This document shows, piece by piece, positions 54,601 through 64,000 of a DNA stretch of 64,000 nucleotides (position 1 is its first letter; every line of letters begins with the position of its first letter). This stretch comes from Euphorbia lathyris (lineage: Eukaryota; Streptophyta; Magnoliopsida; Malpighiales; Euphorbiaceae). The translations under genes were made by a program, and so were the position numbers. The DNA is taken from contig NC_088917.1 in the NCBI RefSeq assembly GCF_963576675.1, positions 79,408,610 to 79,472,609 on the forward strand, in the 5' to 3' direction. The notes under the pieces were generated by a model. The model was not told where the DNA came from. It did no database searches and worked only from the letters and a program-made list of their open reading frames with translations.

Positions 54601-55660
54601 ATAATAAAGTAAATATATTTATAACAATAAAACAACAAAAATTATTTTTATTTACCTTTCATTTTGAGTTCATATATAGCATAATCCAAAAAATTAACTT
54701 ATTGATGATAATAATAATAATGTAGAATCGATGACTAAAAATGAGAAAGAAACTTAGAATGGTAATTATGACCAAACATGATTTAAATTGAAATAAATTT
54801 CATTCTAAGTATAATGTTTCAATATCTCTTTAATTATTTTCTTTAATATGTCTTCAATTTCAATAAACAACTATTGTGTTTATATATATTCGTACCAAAA
54901 ACCATAAAAATAAAAAATTCAATTCATATGAGTTATATAAACCGAAATTAAAAAAAATCAGTGGACTTCACCAGGTTTTGAAAGGTAGCGGGATGTGTGA
55001 AACAGCACACTTGAGAGCAAAATAACTACTACATATGAAAAAACATCGAATATTTACCTTCGAAAATATAACGATTTCTTGTAATTTTTACTGTTTTGCT
55101 TTTTCTGATTTCAGCTATCCATACCTCTTTTATTTCCATCAAATTTCTTCAATTGGAGTTATCAAAGTCTAAATTCTGACAATTCTTAAAGAAAATGATG
55201 TTAATACAGTTTATCAATGGAAATCGCTCATAAATAAATATGAATCTCTTAATAAAGTTAGAACAAAATTACAAGACTATATTATTTGAAATAAAAACAA
55301 AATTATAAGATGAGGATTTTGATTTTCGATTGCCAATGAATATAATGATGGAAAACTATATCTATCATGTTTTATATATAGGTTTATTTGTGACTTTTGG
55401 ATTTCCTTCAGTTTGTGTTTTTTCATCTTCCTGTAACTCTTACTTTCTTTTATTACTTTAATTGATGGGCTGTTAATTGACAATAAATATTGTATTAATA
55501 TAGTAATAATTATATAGAGATCATTAAAATCCATTAATTCATTTATTCTCTTTGCTCCTTCGGTGCCAACTAAGCGAAAAATCCTTTAAAACACTTCTTG
55601 CAAATTCTCTTTGCTTCCGCCATTATAAATAGTATAGAGTTTTTTTGGCTTTTTTTTGTG
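54601..55660. repeat. copy 3 of the AT-rich (Helitron-like?) repeat
   Basis: 54,601-54,735 continues the linker seen at 45,442-45,640. 54,731-55,645 then parallels 45,638-46,420 and the end of copy 1, finishing cttccgccattataaatagtatagag. Read on the minus strand the end is ctatactatttataatggcgg, again a Helitron-like 5' terminus. Confidence 0.55.
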
Positions 55661-55841
55661 AGTTACGAAAAAATATCAATTTTTCAATTTTTTTCTTACA
55701 ATTTGCTTTAAGTTCAATTAAAGAATAACGCGGTACTTTTAACTTTATAATCGTGAATTCCAACCTTGAATCTCTTGGTGAGATGGAAACGCCCTAGCTT
55801 CCGTCGTCGCCTCTTTCTGATCTCCTCAGCCACCTCTGATC

Positions 55842-57299
55842 ATGGCCTCCTCACCGTCGGTTACTGCTCCTTTCTCCATTCCTCACTTATTCAGCCGTCC
55901 CTCCTTCGAGTGTTTCGATCAATTTGGACCCACCAACTCGCACGCTGCTCTGCCCCATCGGTGCGATGCGCCCCCCCCCCCCCCCCCCCGAAATCTTTCT
56001 CAACAGCCCTCACTAGAAATCTAAGCTCGGGTTTCATCAACAAGCCAGAACGACCATCCATTATTGAGGAAGGTGGGTTCAAGTCGATCAAAATTCCCCT
56101 TTCCATCTACGAAGACAGTTTAAAGCTTGTGAGTTCTCTATCATCGGAAAAATCACCTAATGAAAGGGGAAACTGTCACATCCGACCCTAGACGACCTCA
56201 ATCGTCATCGGGCGTGAAATAGAAAGATCATAATCAACACTTAGGAGTCTCCAATTTATCTCAATATCATAATATCATATTATATTATAATTGAAATACT
56301 GACAGAAACCCCATGGAAGCACATCGACCTCAAACGAAAGATAATTCCATTTGAAACCGGAAATTGGATTGGAAATTAATCTCTCTCGGTAATGGATTCT
56401 ACCACATCATTATGCCCACGGCAGATGCTATACAAGAGGTTTAGGGTCAAGGTGCCATCTTGCTCAGGCCAAGTATCATTCGTTTTTCTCCCTGGTCTTC
56501 GGGGTTTAATCTAGATACTTTCAAATCTACTACAGCACAAGTGTGGGTTCGCTTCTATGGCCTCCCATAGGAATTATGGAACATGCAGGTTCTCTTGGGC
56601 ATAGCCAGCATAGTTGGGGTCCCATTACGTTTTGATAAAAATATAATGGCAGGGGAATTCAGACATTATGCATGTATACTCATCGATGTTGACTTAGCTC
56701 ATGATTTGCAATATAAGTTCCGAGTTGATACAGATACCAAAATGCGCTGGGTTCACTTAGAATTTGAAAGACTGTCTAGTGTTTGCTCCTTTTGTCATAA
56801 TGTGGATCACGCAGCTGGATAGTGTCGCAGGAACCCAGCAAAGTCGGATGCCCCTAGGGGCCGCACCATCCAGAAAGAAGGGATTCTGGACACCTCGAAG
56901 GAGCCACCGATCAATGATCATAAAGAAGACAATTCTCCCATAGTCGAGAAGCAGCAGGGTTCTGAAATAAACAGGTGGGCTGATTGCAATGTATCAGAGG
57001 AAACCTTTTCCGACAAAGAGACTCAGGGAGATGGGGAGGACTCATCCGGAGTACAGAAGGCAATTCACGTGTATACGGGCGCCCCTGGGGATTCGAGATG
57101 GTCCTTCAACAGGCCTATTAGCATTCTCAAACCTAATGTTGCAGAGACCAATTCGGAGGTTAGGAATGATCTTCAGGAAACTGACAAGGATAGGAATGAC
57201 CTCCGAGAAATCTCTCGCGACAATAATGCTAGAAATATCCAGGTAAACAGATCGAAGGAGGAAGTAGAATTGGACCACCGTCGGAAAGAGAGATGGTAA
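55842..57299 (+). pseudogene. L1 ORF1 (DUF4283 plus zinc knuckle), broken
   Basis: A likely start is ATG 55842 (MASSPSVTAPFS). An 18-C homopolymer (about 55,971-55,989) shifts the frame, after which GGFKSIKIPLSIYEDSLKL continues. From 56,173 to about 56,335 an unrelated piece starting tgtcacatccg interrupts. The DUF4283-type region follows (GNGFYHIIMPTADAIQEV, VWVRFYGLP, LLGIASIVGVPLRFDKN). Then comes a CCHC-like knuckle CSFCHNVDHAAG with a stop where the next residue should be (56,820). In active elements ORF1p binds LINE RNA. Not functional here. Confidence 0.75.
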
Positions 57300-57355
57300 A
57301 CAGGTGGTAGAAGCTAGAGCCAAACGACTCAGTCATCCTCCTAAAAATACCGATG

Positions 57356-60300
57356 AAAGTTCTTTACTGAAACTGTAGGGGAATTGGCAACCCGAGATCT
57401 CAGAGAGCCCTGAAAAGGCTGTGTTTTCTACATCATCCTGATATGGTCGGTATTTCTGAACCTATGTTAGATTTTGATAGAATTCCTTCTCAATTTTGGT
57501 AATCAATTGGTCTTTCCCTGATATCTGACAATGCAGATTGGCTCTGTCAATTTGGGTCTTTGCTAGGGATCCTTTTAGGATTCAACTGATTAATGGAGGT
57601 TGATAGTACTGGCGTGCAACTCACTTGGTCAAATGGCCACCGTGGTTCTGCTCACGTAAAATGTCGATTGGACAGGGTGTTGGTCAACAAGGAATTCTGG
57701 ACAGTTGGGACTCAGTCACATGCTTGGTTCTCCCGCGTCACTGCTCATATCATTGCCATTTACTATTCCAATGTTCATCTTCTTATCCTAAGGTCACCAG
57801 ATTCTGTTTTCTACCTATGTGGACCACTCACTCTTCACTTAGACAGTTAAATGTGGATCACTGGAATTCAGCAGATCTCTCCCTTACCGCTCACTCAGCT
57901 GATTTGTCATAAGCTTAAAACTTTGTGGCATGTTTTACGTGAATGGAATATTCGAGTATTCGGCAGGGTAGAAATAAACATCATAAATGCTTCCGAACGG
58001 CTAGCGACTATCCAAGCAGAAATAAGCTCTAATGGTATGACAAGGGGCTTACACTCTTCTGAAATGGCGGCTCATGCAGATTTGGATTTGCAACTTTATA
58101 GACAGGAGGTTTTACTCAGGGACAAAAGCAGAATGAAATGGCTCACCGCCGGTGATCGGATTACGGCTTTTTTCCATAGAGCGGCTAAAGGGCGAAAACT
58201 TCAATCTAACTTATCAGCTTTACTGATTGGGGAGAATCTAACCTCTGACGCCTCAGCTATCGGTTCACACGAGGTCAGCTATTGTACTGATCTCTTCAAA
58301 AGCGCTAGGATATCAGGTAATCTAATGCATATCTGAACTGTCATCCCAAATTATGTCACTCTGGATGATAATGCAATCTTAACCAGTTGTCCTTCAAAGG
58401 ATCACATTAGAGAAACAGTTTTCAGCATGGACAAAGACAGCGCCCCGAGGCCGGACGGGTTCGGAGGTTGCTTCTATCAATCTTTCTGGGATTTGCTGGG
58501 AGGGGACGTTTGTCGGGCGGTTAAGTCATTTTTCCACACTGGCTACATTTTCCCGGGGTTGAACTCCAACATCATTACTCTAATTCCAAAGCACCAAGGA
58601 GCAAACAGAATTGAAAATTTTAGGCCTATTGTCATAGGTAATTTCATCTATAAGATCATCGCGAAGATTCTGGCTGATCGCTTAGCTGACATTGCTTCTA
58701 GAATTGTGTCACATAACCAGTTCGGATTTCTAAAAATCCACCAAATCCACCACTGCATCGTTGATGCTTCCAAAGGCATTAACATTCTACGGAAGAAACG
58801 CCTCGAGGGGAACATGGCCTTAAAAATTGACATAAAAAAGGCATTTGATACCTTAGACTGGAACTTCCTTTTGGCTGTAATGGAAGCTTTCGATCTCTCC
58901 TTGCAATTCCGTGATTGGATTCTCAATATTTTTTCCTCTGCGCGCATCTCAATCCTTATTGCTGGTTCCGCTAAAGGCTATTTTGGTTGCTCGAGAGGTG
59001 TTAGGCAAGGGGACCCTCTCTCACCAATCCTTTTCGGTATTGTAGAAGATTTTTTTAGTCGCTAGCTTGACAAGATAGAAACTAAAGGCCTCTTTCAACC
59101 GATGTCTTATACCATGGGGAAATTGTTCCCGTCCCATCTCCTTTATGCTGACAACATGTTGCTATTCCGAAAAGCCGCGATATCTAACATGTGCACTATC
59201 AATGATTTATTTCGGTTCTACCATGAGGTCTCTGGCCAACAAGTCAGTTGGGAAAAATCGACATGTTACTTCAGCCAATACATCGCAACTGTCGGAGTTC
59301 GACCGCTCGCGGGTATCCTTGGAATTAGGATGAGCAGCGTCCCCTTTAACTATTTGGGAGTGCCCATCTTCATTGGTGCACTAAAGGTAAGACATTTGGC
59401 CCCTTTAGCTGATCGTTTCCTTGCAAAATTTAGTGACTGGAAAGGCAAAACTCTATCCTTCATGGGAAGGCTTGCCTTGATAAAATTCGCCCTAACCGGA
59501 GCTTTAGTGAATTCGTTCATGGTTTATCGATGGCCGATAAAGTTGCTTAACCGCATCACATGGGGCGTGCGTTACTTTCAATGGCCTGGTTGCAGGGATA
59601 CGAAAAAACTAGTCAGAATTAACTAGAACCGATGTTGTCAACCAATTAAAGCCGGCAGACTCGGGAGCAAAGACTACATGATCTTCAATTCCGCTTTGAT
59701 TGGCAAACTCGGATGGGATCTGTTACAGGGGAAATCATTTGCTATTGATATGTTACGATGCCATTTTTTTTCAATCTCTGGGCTCCCTAAGCCATATGTG
59801 TATACGTCGTCTATCTGGTCCTCCTGCAGGGACATTACGATGCGACTTTGCTCGGACTGTGTCTGGTGGATTGGTAGATCTTCAACTCTAAATTTCTGGA
59901 CAGACCTTTGGATAAAGCCTTTGATGGTGGACAGGTTAGGCATGTCGCCTCCTTTGCAGCATGTTAACTTCTGCAGTGTTGAAAATTACCTAGACGGAGA
60001 TAACTAGATTAACCTCTAGGATCTCCCATCCAATTTACAGAATGATATTTCTGAGATTACGCGAGATCATATGGCTTCTGACATATGCATATGGGAAGGG
60101 GCTGAATCTAGTAAACTTACAGTCGGTCGGCTGTACTTGGAGCTTCAATCCTTTTACACTAAAACGCACTGGCATAAGTTCGTGTGGGGTCCCTCTATCC
60201 ATCCATCTCGCTCTGTTCTTTGCTAAAACAATTTTTATAAAGGTTTATCGGCTCAAGACAATCTAATTATCTGTGGCGTGTGTTTAGTCTCTCGGTGTGA

Positions 60301-61219
60301 GCTATGTCATTGCAATGCTGAGTCTTTGGACCACCTGTTCATTTACTATGAATTTGCATCTTCTCTTTGGGATCATATCAGCAGTCTATTCTCGGTTATC
60401 ATCATCCGATCAGGTACATTTCTTGATTTCTTTAACATATTGTTATGGTTTCACAATGGATCTCAGGTCCAACGGCTTTGGAACTCGGCGGTCATGAACT
60501 GCCTTCAATCTTGCTATCTTTGAATCCAAGCTCCCTTCAATCCAAATTTCGACTAGCACCCTTTGCAAACTCATTCATGAATCTGACGGCTCCAAACGGG
60601 GTGTCTATACCAGCAGCAGAGACGCTCTAATTCTTCAGCATCTCTGATTGTCACAACGACCTCCCCCTGCTCCTAATATAATCTCGGTATGGTGGGTGTC
60701 GCCGTCGCCTGGATGGCTCAAGGTGAACACAGATGATTCAGCCAGGCACGAGGCAAGTGGAGCCGGCGGAATTTTCAGAACCAGCAAAGGTTAGGTTAGA
60801 GGTTGTTTCTCTTTTCCCCTGGTGTCAGCGGCAGCCCATGTTGCAGAACTCCGAGCAGTAATGTTTTCCATTGATGTTGCCTGGGAAAAGGGTTGGACAA
60901 ATCTCTAGATTGAAGCGGATCCTCGTATGTGGTGAACCTCCTAAAGAACAAGTCTTCTGACGTCCCATGGCGCCATAGACGGGAATGGTCTCACTGTCTA
61001 TACCAATGTGCCAATATGAATTTATTTGTTTCCCACATATATCGTGAAGGAAACCAAACTGCTGATGCCCTGGCTCGGTTTGGGGCCTCCGCCTCTGATA
61101 TCCGTTGGTGGCACTCATACCCGGCACTGTATAGTAGCTTTGTTTTTGCTGATTTATGTAATATTGCCCACCCATCTTATTACTTTGATCTCCCCCTTTT
61201 GTATTCTTTGATTTATTAA
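57356..61219 (+). pseudogene. L1 ORF2: endonuclease, reverse transcriptase, RNase H, broken
   Basis: The whole ORF stays in one frame. It opens with the endonuclease motif NCRGIGNPRSQRALK (the Trp before it is a TGA stop at 57368-57370). It loses the middle of the endonuclease and resumes with GVQLTWSNGHRGSAHVKCRLDR. RT motifs are LIPKHQGANRIENFRPI, QFGFLK, LKIDIKKAFDTLDW, GVRQGDPLSPILF and LLYADNMLLF. In the last, the FADD/YADD catalytic pair reads ADN, so the site is dead. A zinc-ribbon part and an RNase H domain follow (WLKVNTDDSA, IEADPRMW, GNQTADALARFGA). Stops include 57848, 58334, 59063, 59624 and 60005. The end is TAA at 61217-61219. Confidence 0.9.
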
Positions 61220-61336
61220 TTTATTCTTTCGGATCTTGTGAAGTTTGATAGTAAGGATGTCGACCTAGTCGGGATGTCTCCAGCTTTGCTCAACATGTCC
61301 CCAATTCTATTCAAAAAAAAAATTAAAGAATAACGC

Positions 61337-61959
61337 ACTACGGTTTTGATTTTGTCTATTTGTTGAAAATGTGTTCAGATTATTACGTCTAAAGGATTTC
61401 ATTAGGACCAATAGAAATTCATTTACATGGGATAGTTTCAATGATTAAATTTTAGATTGCAGCTCACTTTTTAGAGCTTTAGATTTAGATTTAGATTTAT
61501 GTAAGTATTGATATTCGTGATAATAGCTACAATTGATCTTAATATTTTTAGGAAAATATATATTTGACTGTAATGTACGAAATGCCACAAATATCCTCCT
61601 AGCAGTTTAAAGAAAAATCAGTTTTACCCATGAGTTATTAAAATTTTGAAAAAACCGGTGTTTAATCCATATTTTAGTTTGAGCCAATTTTATAATTAAT
61701 TTCTTAATTCGGCCTAATTATGTAATTGATAAGATTCAGCCGAATAATTTTATCAATTATTCTGGCATGATTTTATAATTATTTTATTAATTATTTTTTC
61801 CGTTAAAAATTATGCCAATTATGAAGTTTCAAACTGATTTGGTAATTTGCCAATTATTCTAGCTGAATTGGATAATTTACCAATTGTTCTAATTGAAATG
61901 TGTAATTATCCACTTAAACCAAAAAAATTACAACAGCAAAATCGTGGAAGTGGGAGGCA
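61337..61959. other. AT-rich sequence, probably upstream part of an LTR
   Basis: The stretch includes direct repeats such as gaattggataatttaccaattgttctaattgaa with related forms at 61,835-61,900, and similarity to 13,960-14,110. No gene is seen. Confidence 0.35.
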
Positions 61960-62632
61960 TAAAGTTAGTGGAGTGGAATGTGTGTTAGTGGGAGAGAAAG
62001 CAGTTGGGAACTTGCTTGTTGGGCAGTTATGGAACTTAATTGTTTGGCAGTTACAGAACTTGTTTGTTGAGAAGTTGGGAACTTTCCTATTTGAAAGTTA
62101 TGGAGCAACCTTAGCGAATCCAGGATCTTCTTTATGAAAAGTTGGAACTTGTTAAAAATGGAAAACACGTGAAAACAAGGAATATCAGCAGTTGGAATTG
62201 AATTCAAATCATGAGTAGTGTGGATGGAACGGTTATATTCCCTTGGAAGTTAGTATTTAAATGGTATTTCTTGGAAGAAAAGACACAACTCAACACACAA
62301 AGCAAATAGAATTCAAACAATTCTTCAAATGGACTCTGGTTAAATCTGAAATCTTAGTTAATTTATTGTTCATCTTTCAAATGTAAATTCTAGCTTTAGT
62401 TATCTCAATTACTCAATTTTAAGCTTATTCAATTCTATTTACATTTCTTGGCATTATTTTCAGTTTAGTTAAAATCAGTCTTCTAGATTCAACTACGACT
62501 TTAGGTTTTTTTCATGTCCTTTAAGCTTTTTACACAATCACTTGATTATAAGTTAGATCTAACATATGTTTTGTAGTTTTTCCATAAAATTACTGGCATG
62601 CTCATACACCAATCACAAAAGGCGTTAAACGA
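61960..62632 (+). repeat. 5' LTR-like sequence of a small gypsy-type element (left border unknown)
   Basis: It contains short internal repeats (gttgggaacttg, ggcagttatggaactt, ggcagttacagaactt). From 62,238 on it matches 63,180-63,397 and then 63,954-64,000. It ends before ttggcacgctcggtggga, a sequence that follows the 5' LTR of many plant Tat-type gypsy elements. Confidence 0.55.
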
Positions 62633-62651
62633 TTTGGCACGCTCGGTGGGA
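62633..62651 (+). other. LTR-internal junction / primer-site motif
   Basis: ttggcacgctcggtggga is close to the ttggcacgcccggtggga motif seen right after 5' LTRs in plant gypsy elements. The priming tRNA was not determined. Confidence 0.5.
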
Positions 62652-62662
62652 TGATATTGAAA

Positions 62663-62956
62663 ATGCCGCTAAGAAGAAATTGTAATGATAATGTTGCTGT
62701 TGCGTCTGTTGATGCAGAATTTGTACCTGGTAATACATGATAACAGATTGATTCAATGGAGAATTCTTTGGAGATTGTCACCGTATTGCACAATATGCAA
62801 AAAATGCTGGAGAACATGTTCAAACAGTTTAGTGATGGCTTTACACAGATGGCTCGGCAAATGGAGGTTTTGACAGGAACCAAGAAGGTTCAAGCTAAGC
62901 CAAACACGACTATTTCTCCTACAAAAGGGAAGGAGGACTGTAATAGAAGATGGTAG
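62663..62956 (+). pseudogene. short gag-like remnant of the gypsy-type element
   Basis: MPLRRNCNDNVAVASVD starts at 62663. After two adjacent stops (about 62,738-62,743) the same frame continues with MENSLEIVTVLHNMQKMLEN and MFKQFSDGFTQMARQ, then a TAG at 62954-62956. This has the helical, charged look of a gag N-terminus, but no pol follows before the 3' LTR at about 63,170. The element is therefore non-autonomous or has lost its interior. Confidence 0.45.
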
Positions 62957-63159
62957 AGGACAACCTGAGAAGGTATCAAATTCCACCATTGATATATGAC
63001 AATAATTCTAAATGCCTTAATATTGTAAGCCGAAATCCAACTAGTGGTAGGCCTATTCAGCCTATATTGTTCCAGCTGTTCATCTACAGGCTTATACTAG
63101 TATGCAAGTTGCTCCTCATATTTTTACCTTTGAAGAAGAAATAGTCCATGACTCAGGGG

Positions 63160-64000
63160 GCACGGTGAAAGTGAATTAAAGGATATTTCTTGGAAGAAGA
63201 ATACACAACCCAAACAGAATTCAAACAATTATTCAAATGGACTATAGCTAAATCTACAATCTTAGTTAATTTACTTTTTTGTTCATCTTTCAATTGTAAA
63301 TTCTAGCTTTAGTTATCTCAATTAGTCAATTTCAAGTTTATTCAGTTCTATTTACACTTCTTGGCATTATTTTCAGTTTAGTTAAAATCAGTCTTCTCGT
63401 CACATTTCAGGCTCTTTCTCCTTGCAGACCTTCACGAAACCAGATTATGCGAAGTGATTTTCTGAAAAAAAAATAAAGAGAAAACAGTAGATACTTACAT
63501 TTTTCCCGCCTTTCATCATTAAAATCGTCAATAACCATATGATAAACTGGGAAAAACGATAAAAAAAAAATAATGTAGAATAATGATTTCTTTGATCTAC
63601 ACTAGAAGAAAGAAACCAAGAGGCGGGCAGAAACAGGAAGATGAAGAACCATGGCTTCGTTTTCTAGCAATAAGAAGATGAAGAATCAAGAGATGAAGAG
63701 AGGAAGAAGAGAAAGACATGGTGATGAAGAGAAATTGTGCAGATTTCGCGAAATATAAAGGAAGATCAAAGGTCTAGGAATCATCTGGGGAAGACAAACT
63801 GTTCGCTTAGGAAGAGAAAGGGGAATGGGGAAGATGAAAGGTTAAGGGTATTTTGGAAAAGTCACACAAAAATAGTCTAGATATGTAGTAGGTTGAGTAA
63901 ATGAGTTAAATATGTAAATGAGTCTCCCATTTTACCTAATTTTATAATTTTCCCTTAAGCTTTTTACGTAATCACCTGATTAGAAGTTAGATCTAACATA
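63160..64000 (+). repeat. 3' LTR-like copy, interrupted by about 555 bp and running off the window
   Basis: A purine-rich actcagggggcacgg (about 63,151-63,165) precedes sequence matching the 5' copy to gtcttct (63,397). 63,398-63,953 is unrelated to it, with agaagatgaagaa-rich sequence and no clear gene. Then the match resumes with aagctttttacgtaatcacc to the window end. Confidence 0.55.

Larger units (their letters stand above)
55732..61320 (+). mobile_element. L1-type LINE, near full length, decayed, 16-bp TSD
   Basis: It is flanked by AATTAAAGAATAACGC (55716-55731 and 61321-61336, exact) and ends in a poly-A of about nine bases. ORF1 and ORF2 are both present in plant L1 order, including a C-terminal RNase H. 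Stops are many, the endonuclease has an internal deletion, and ORF1 is interrupted by about 165 bp of foreign-looking sequence (56,173-56,335). It is a dead copy. Confidence 0.92.

Overview
This is nuclear DNA from a flowering plant, most likely a eudicot. It is AT-rich, packed with nested transposable elements, and carries an intron-containing terpene synthase of the angiosperm TPS-a type. It also holds plant-type Ty1/copia, Ty3/gypsy, L1, RTE, SINE and MITE insertions. Nothing looks bacterial or organellar.
Layout. 1-3.9 kb: 3' part of a broken Ty1/copia element with its 3' LTR. 4.2-6.1 kb: a Mutator-type MITE and a hAT-like MITE. 7.2-13.1 kb: a complete but decayed copia element with a 5-bp target duplication. 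13.7-16.9 kb: a tRNA-derived SINE and several long-TIR MITEs, the last about 0.2 kb upstream of the only substantial host gene. 17.1-22.4 kb: a seven-exon sesquiterpene-synthase-like gene whose last exon carries a 4-bp tandem duplication that shifts the frame. 22.7-24.4 kb: a non-autonomous LTR retrotransposon whose whole internal region is a decayed, intronless copy of a host gene for a DEK-C-repeat acidic nuclear protein. This is a retrotransposon gene capture.
24.8-40.7 kb: two related, rearranged blocks (A, about 24.8-35.3 kb; B, about 37.1-40.7 kb). Each carries the RNase H end of an old copia element next to exons of a dead acetolactate synthase regulatory (small) subunit gene. Block A has further been hit by a 9-bp-TSD MITE, a 1.4-kb hAT element (8-bp TSD) and an intact copia element. 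That copia has identical 356-bp LTRs and a continuous 1367-codon gag-pol, and it sits inside an acetolactate-synthase exon. Block B keeps the empty site for the hAT and for the MITE. Between the blocks lie a 5'-truncated RTE LINE, a second SINE copy and a Tourist-like MITE.
41.5-55.7 kb: very AT-rich repeats, including Helitron-like repeats, two inverted arrays of a roughly 150-bp unit and a 1.4-kb duplication. The second copy of that duplication was split by a Ty3/gypsy element (48,973-54,600) with four premature stops. 55.7-61.3 kb: an L1 LINE with 16-bp target duplication, two decayed ORFs and a dead RT motif. 61.3-64 kb: a small gypsy-type non-autonomous LTR element whose 3' LTR is interrupted.
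No gene set here works together as a pathway. The window records successive insertions around a terpene synthase locus and a dead acetolactate-synthase subunit locus. All family names come from reading protein motifs; no database search was possible.
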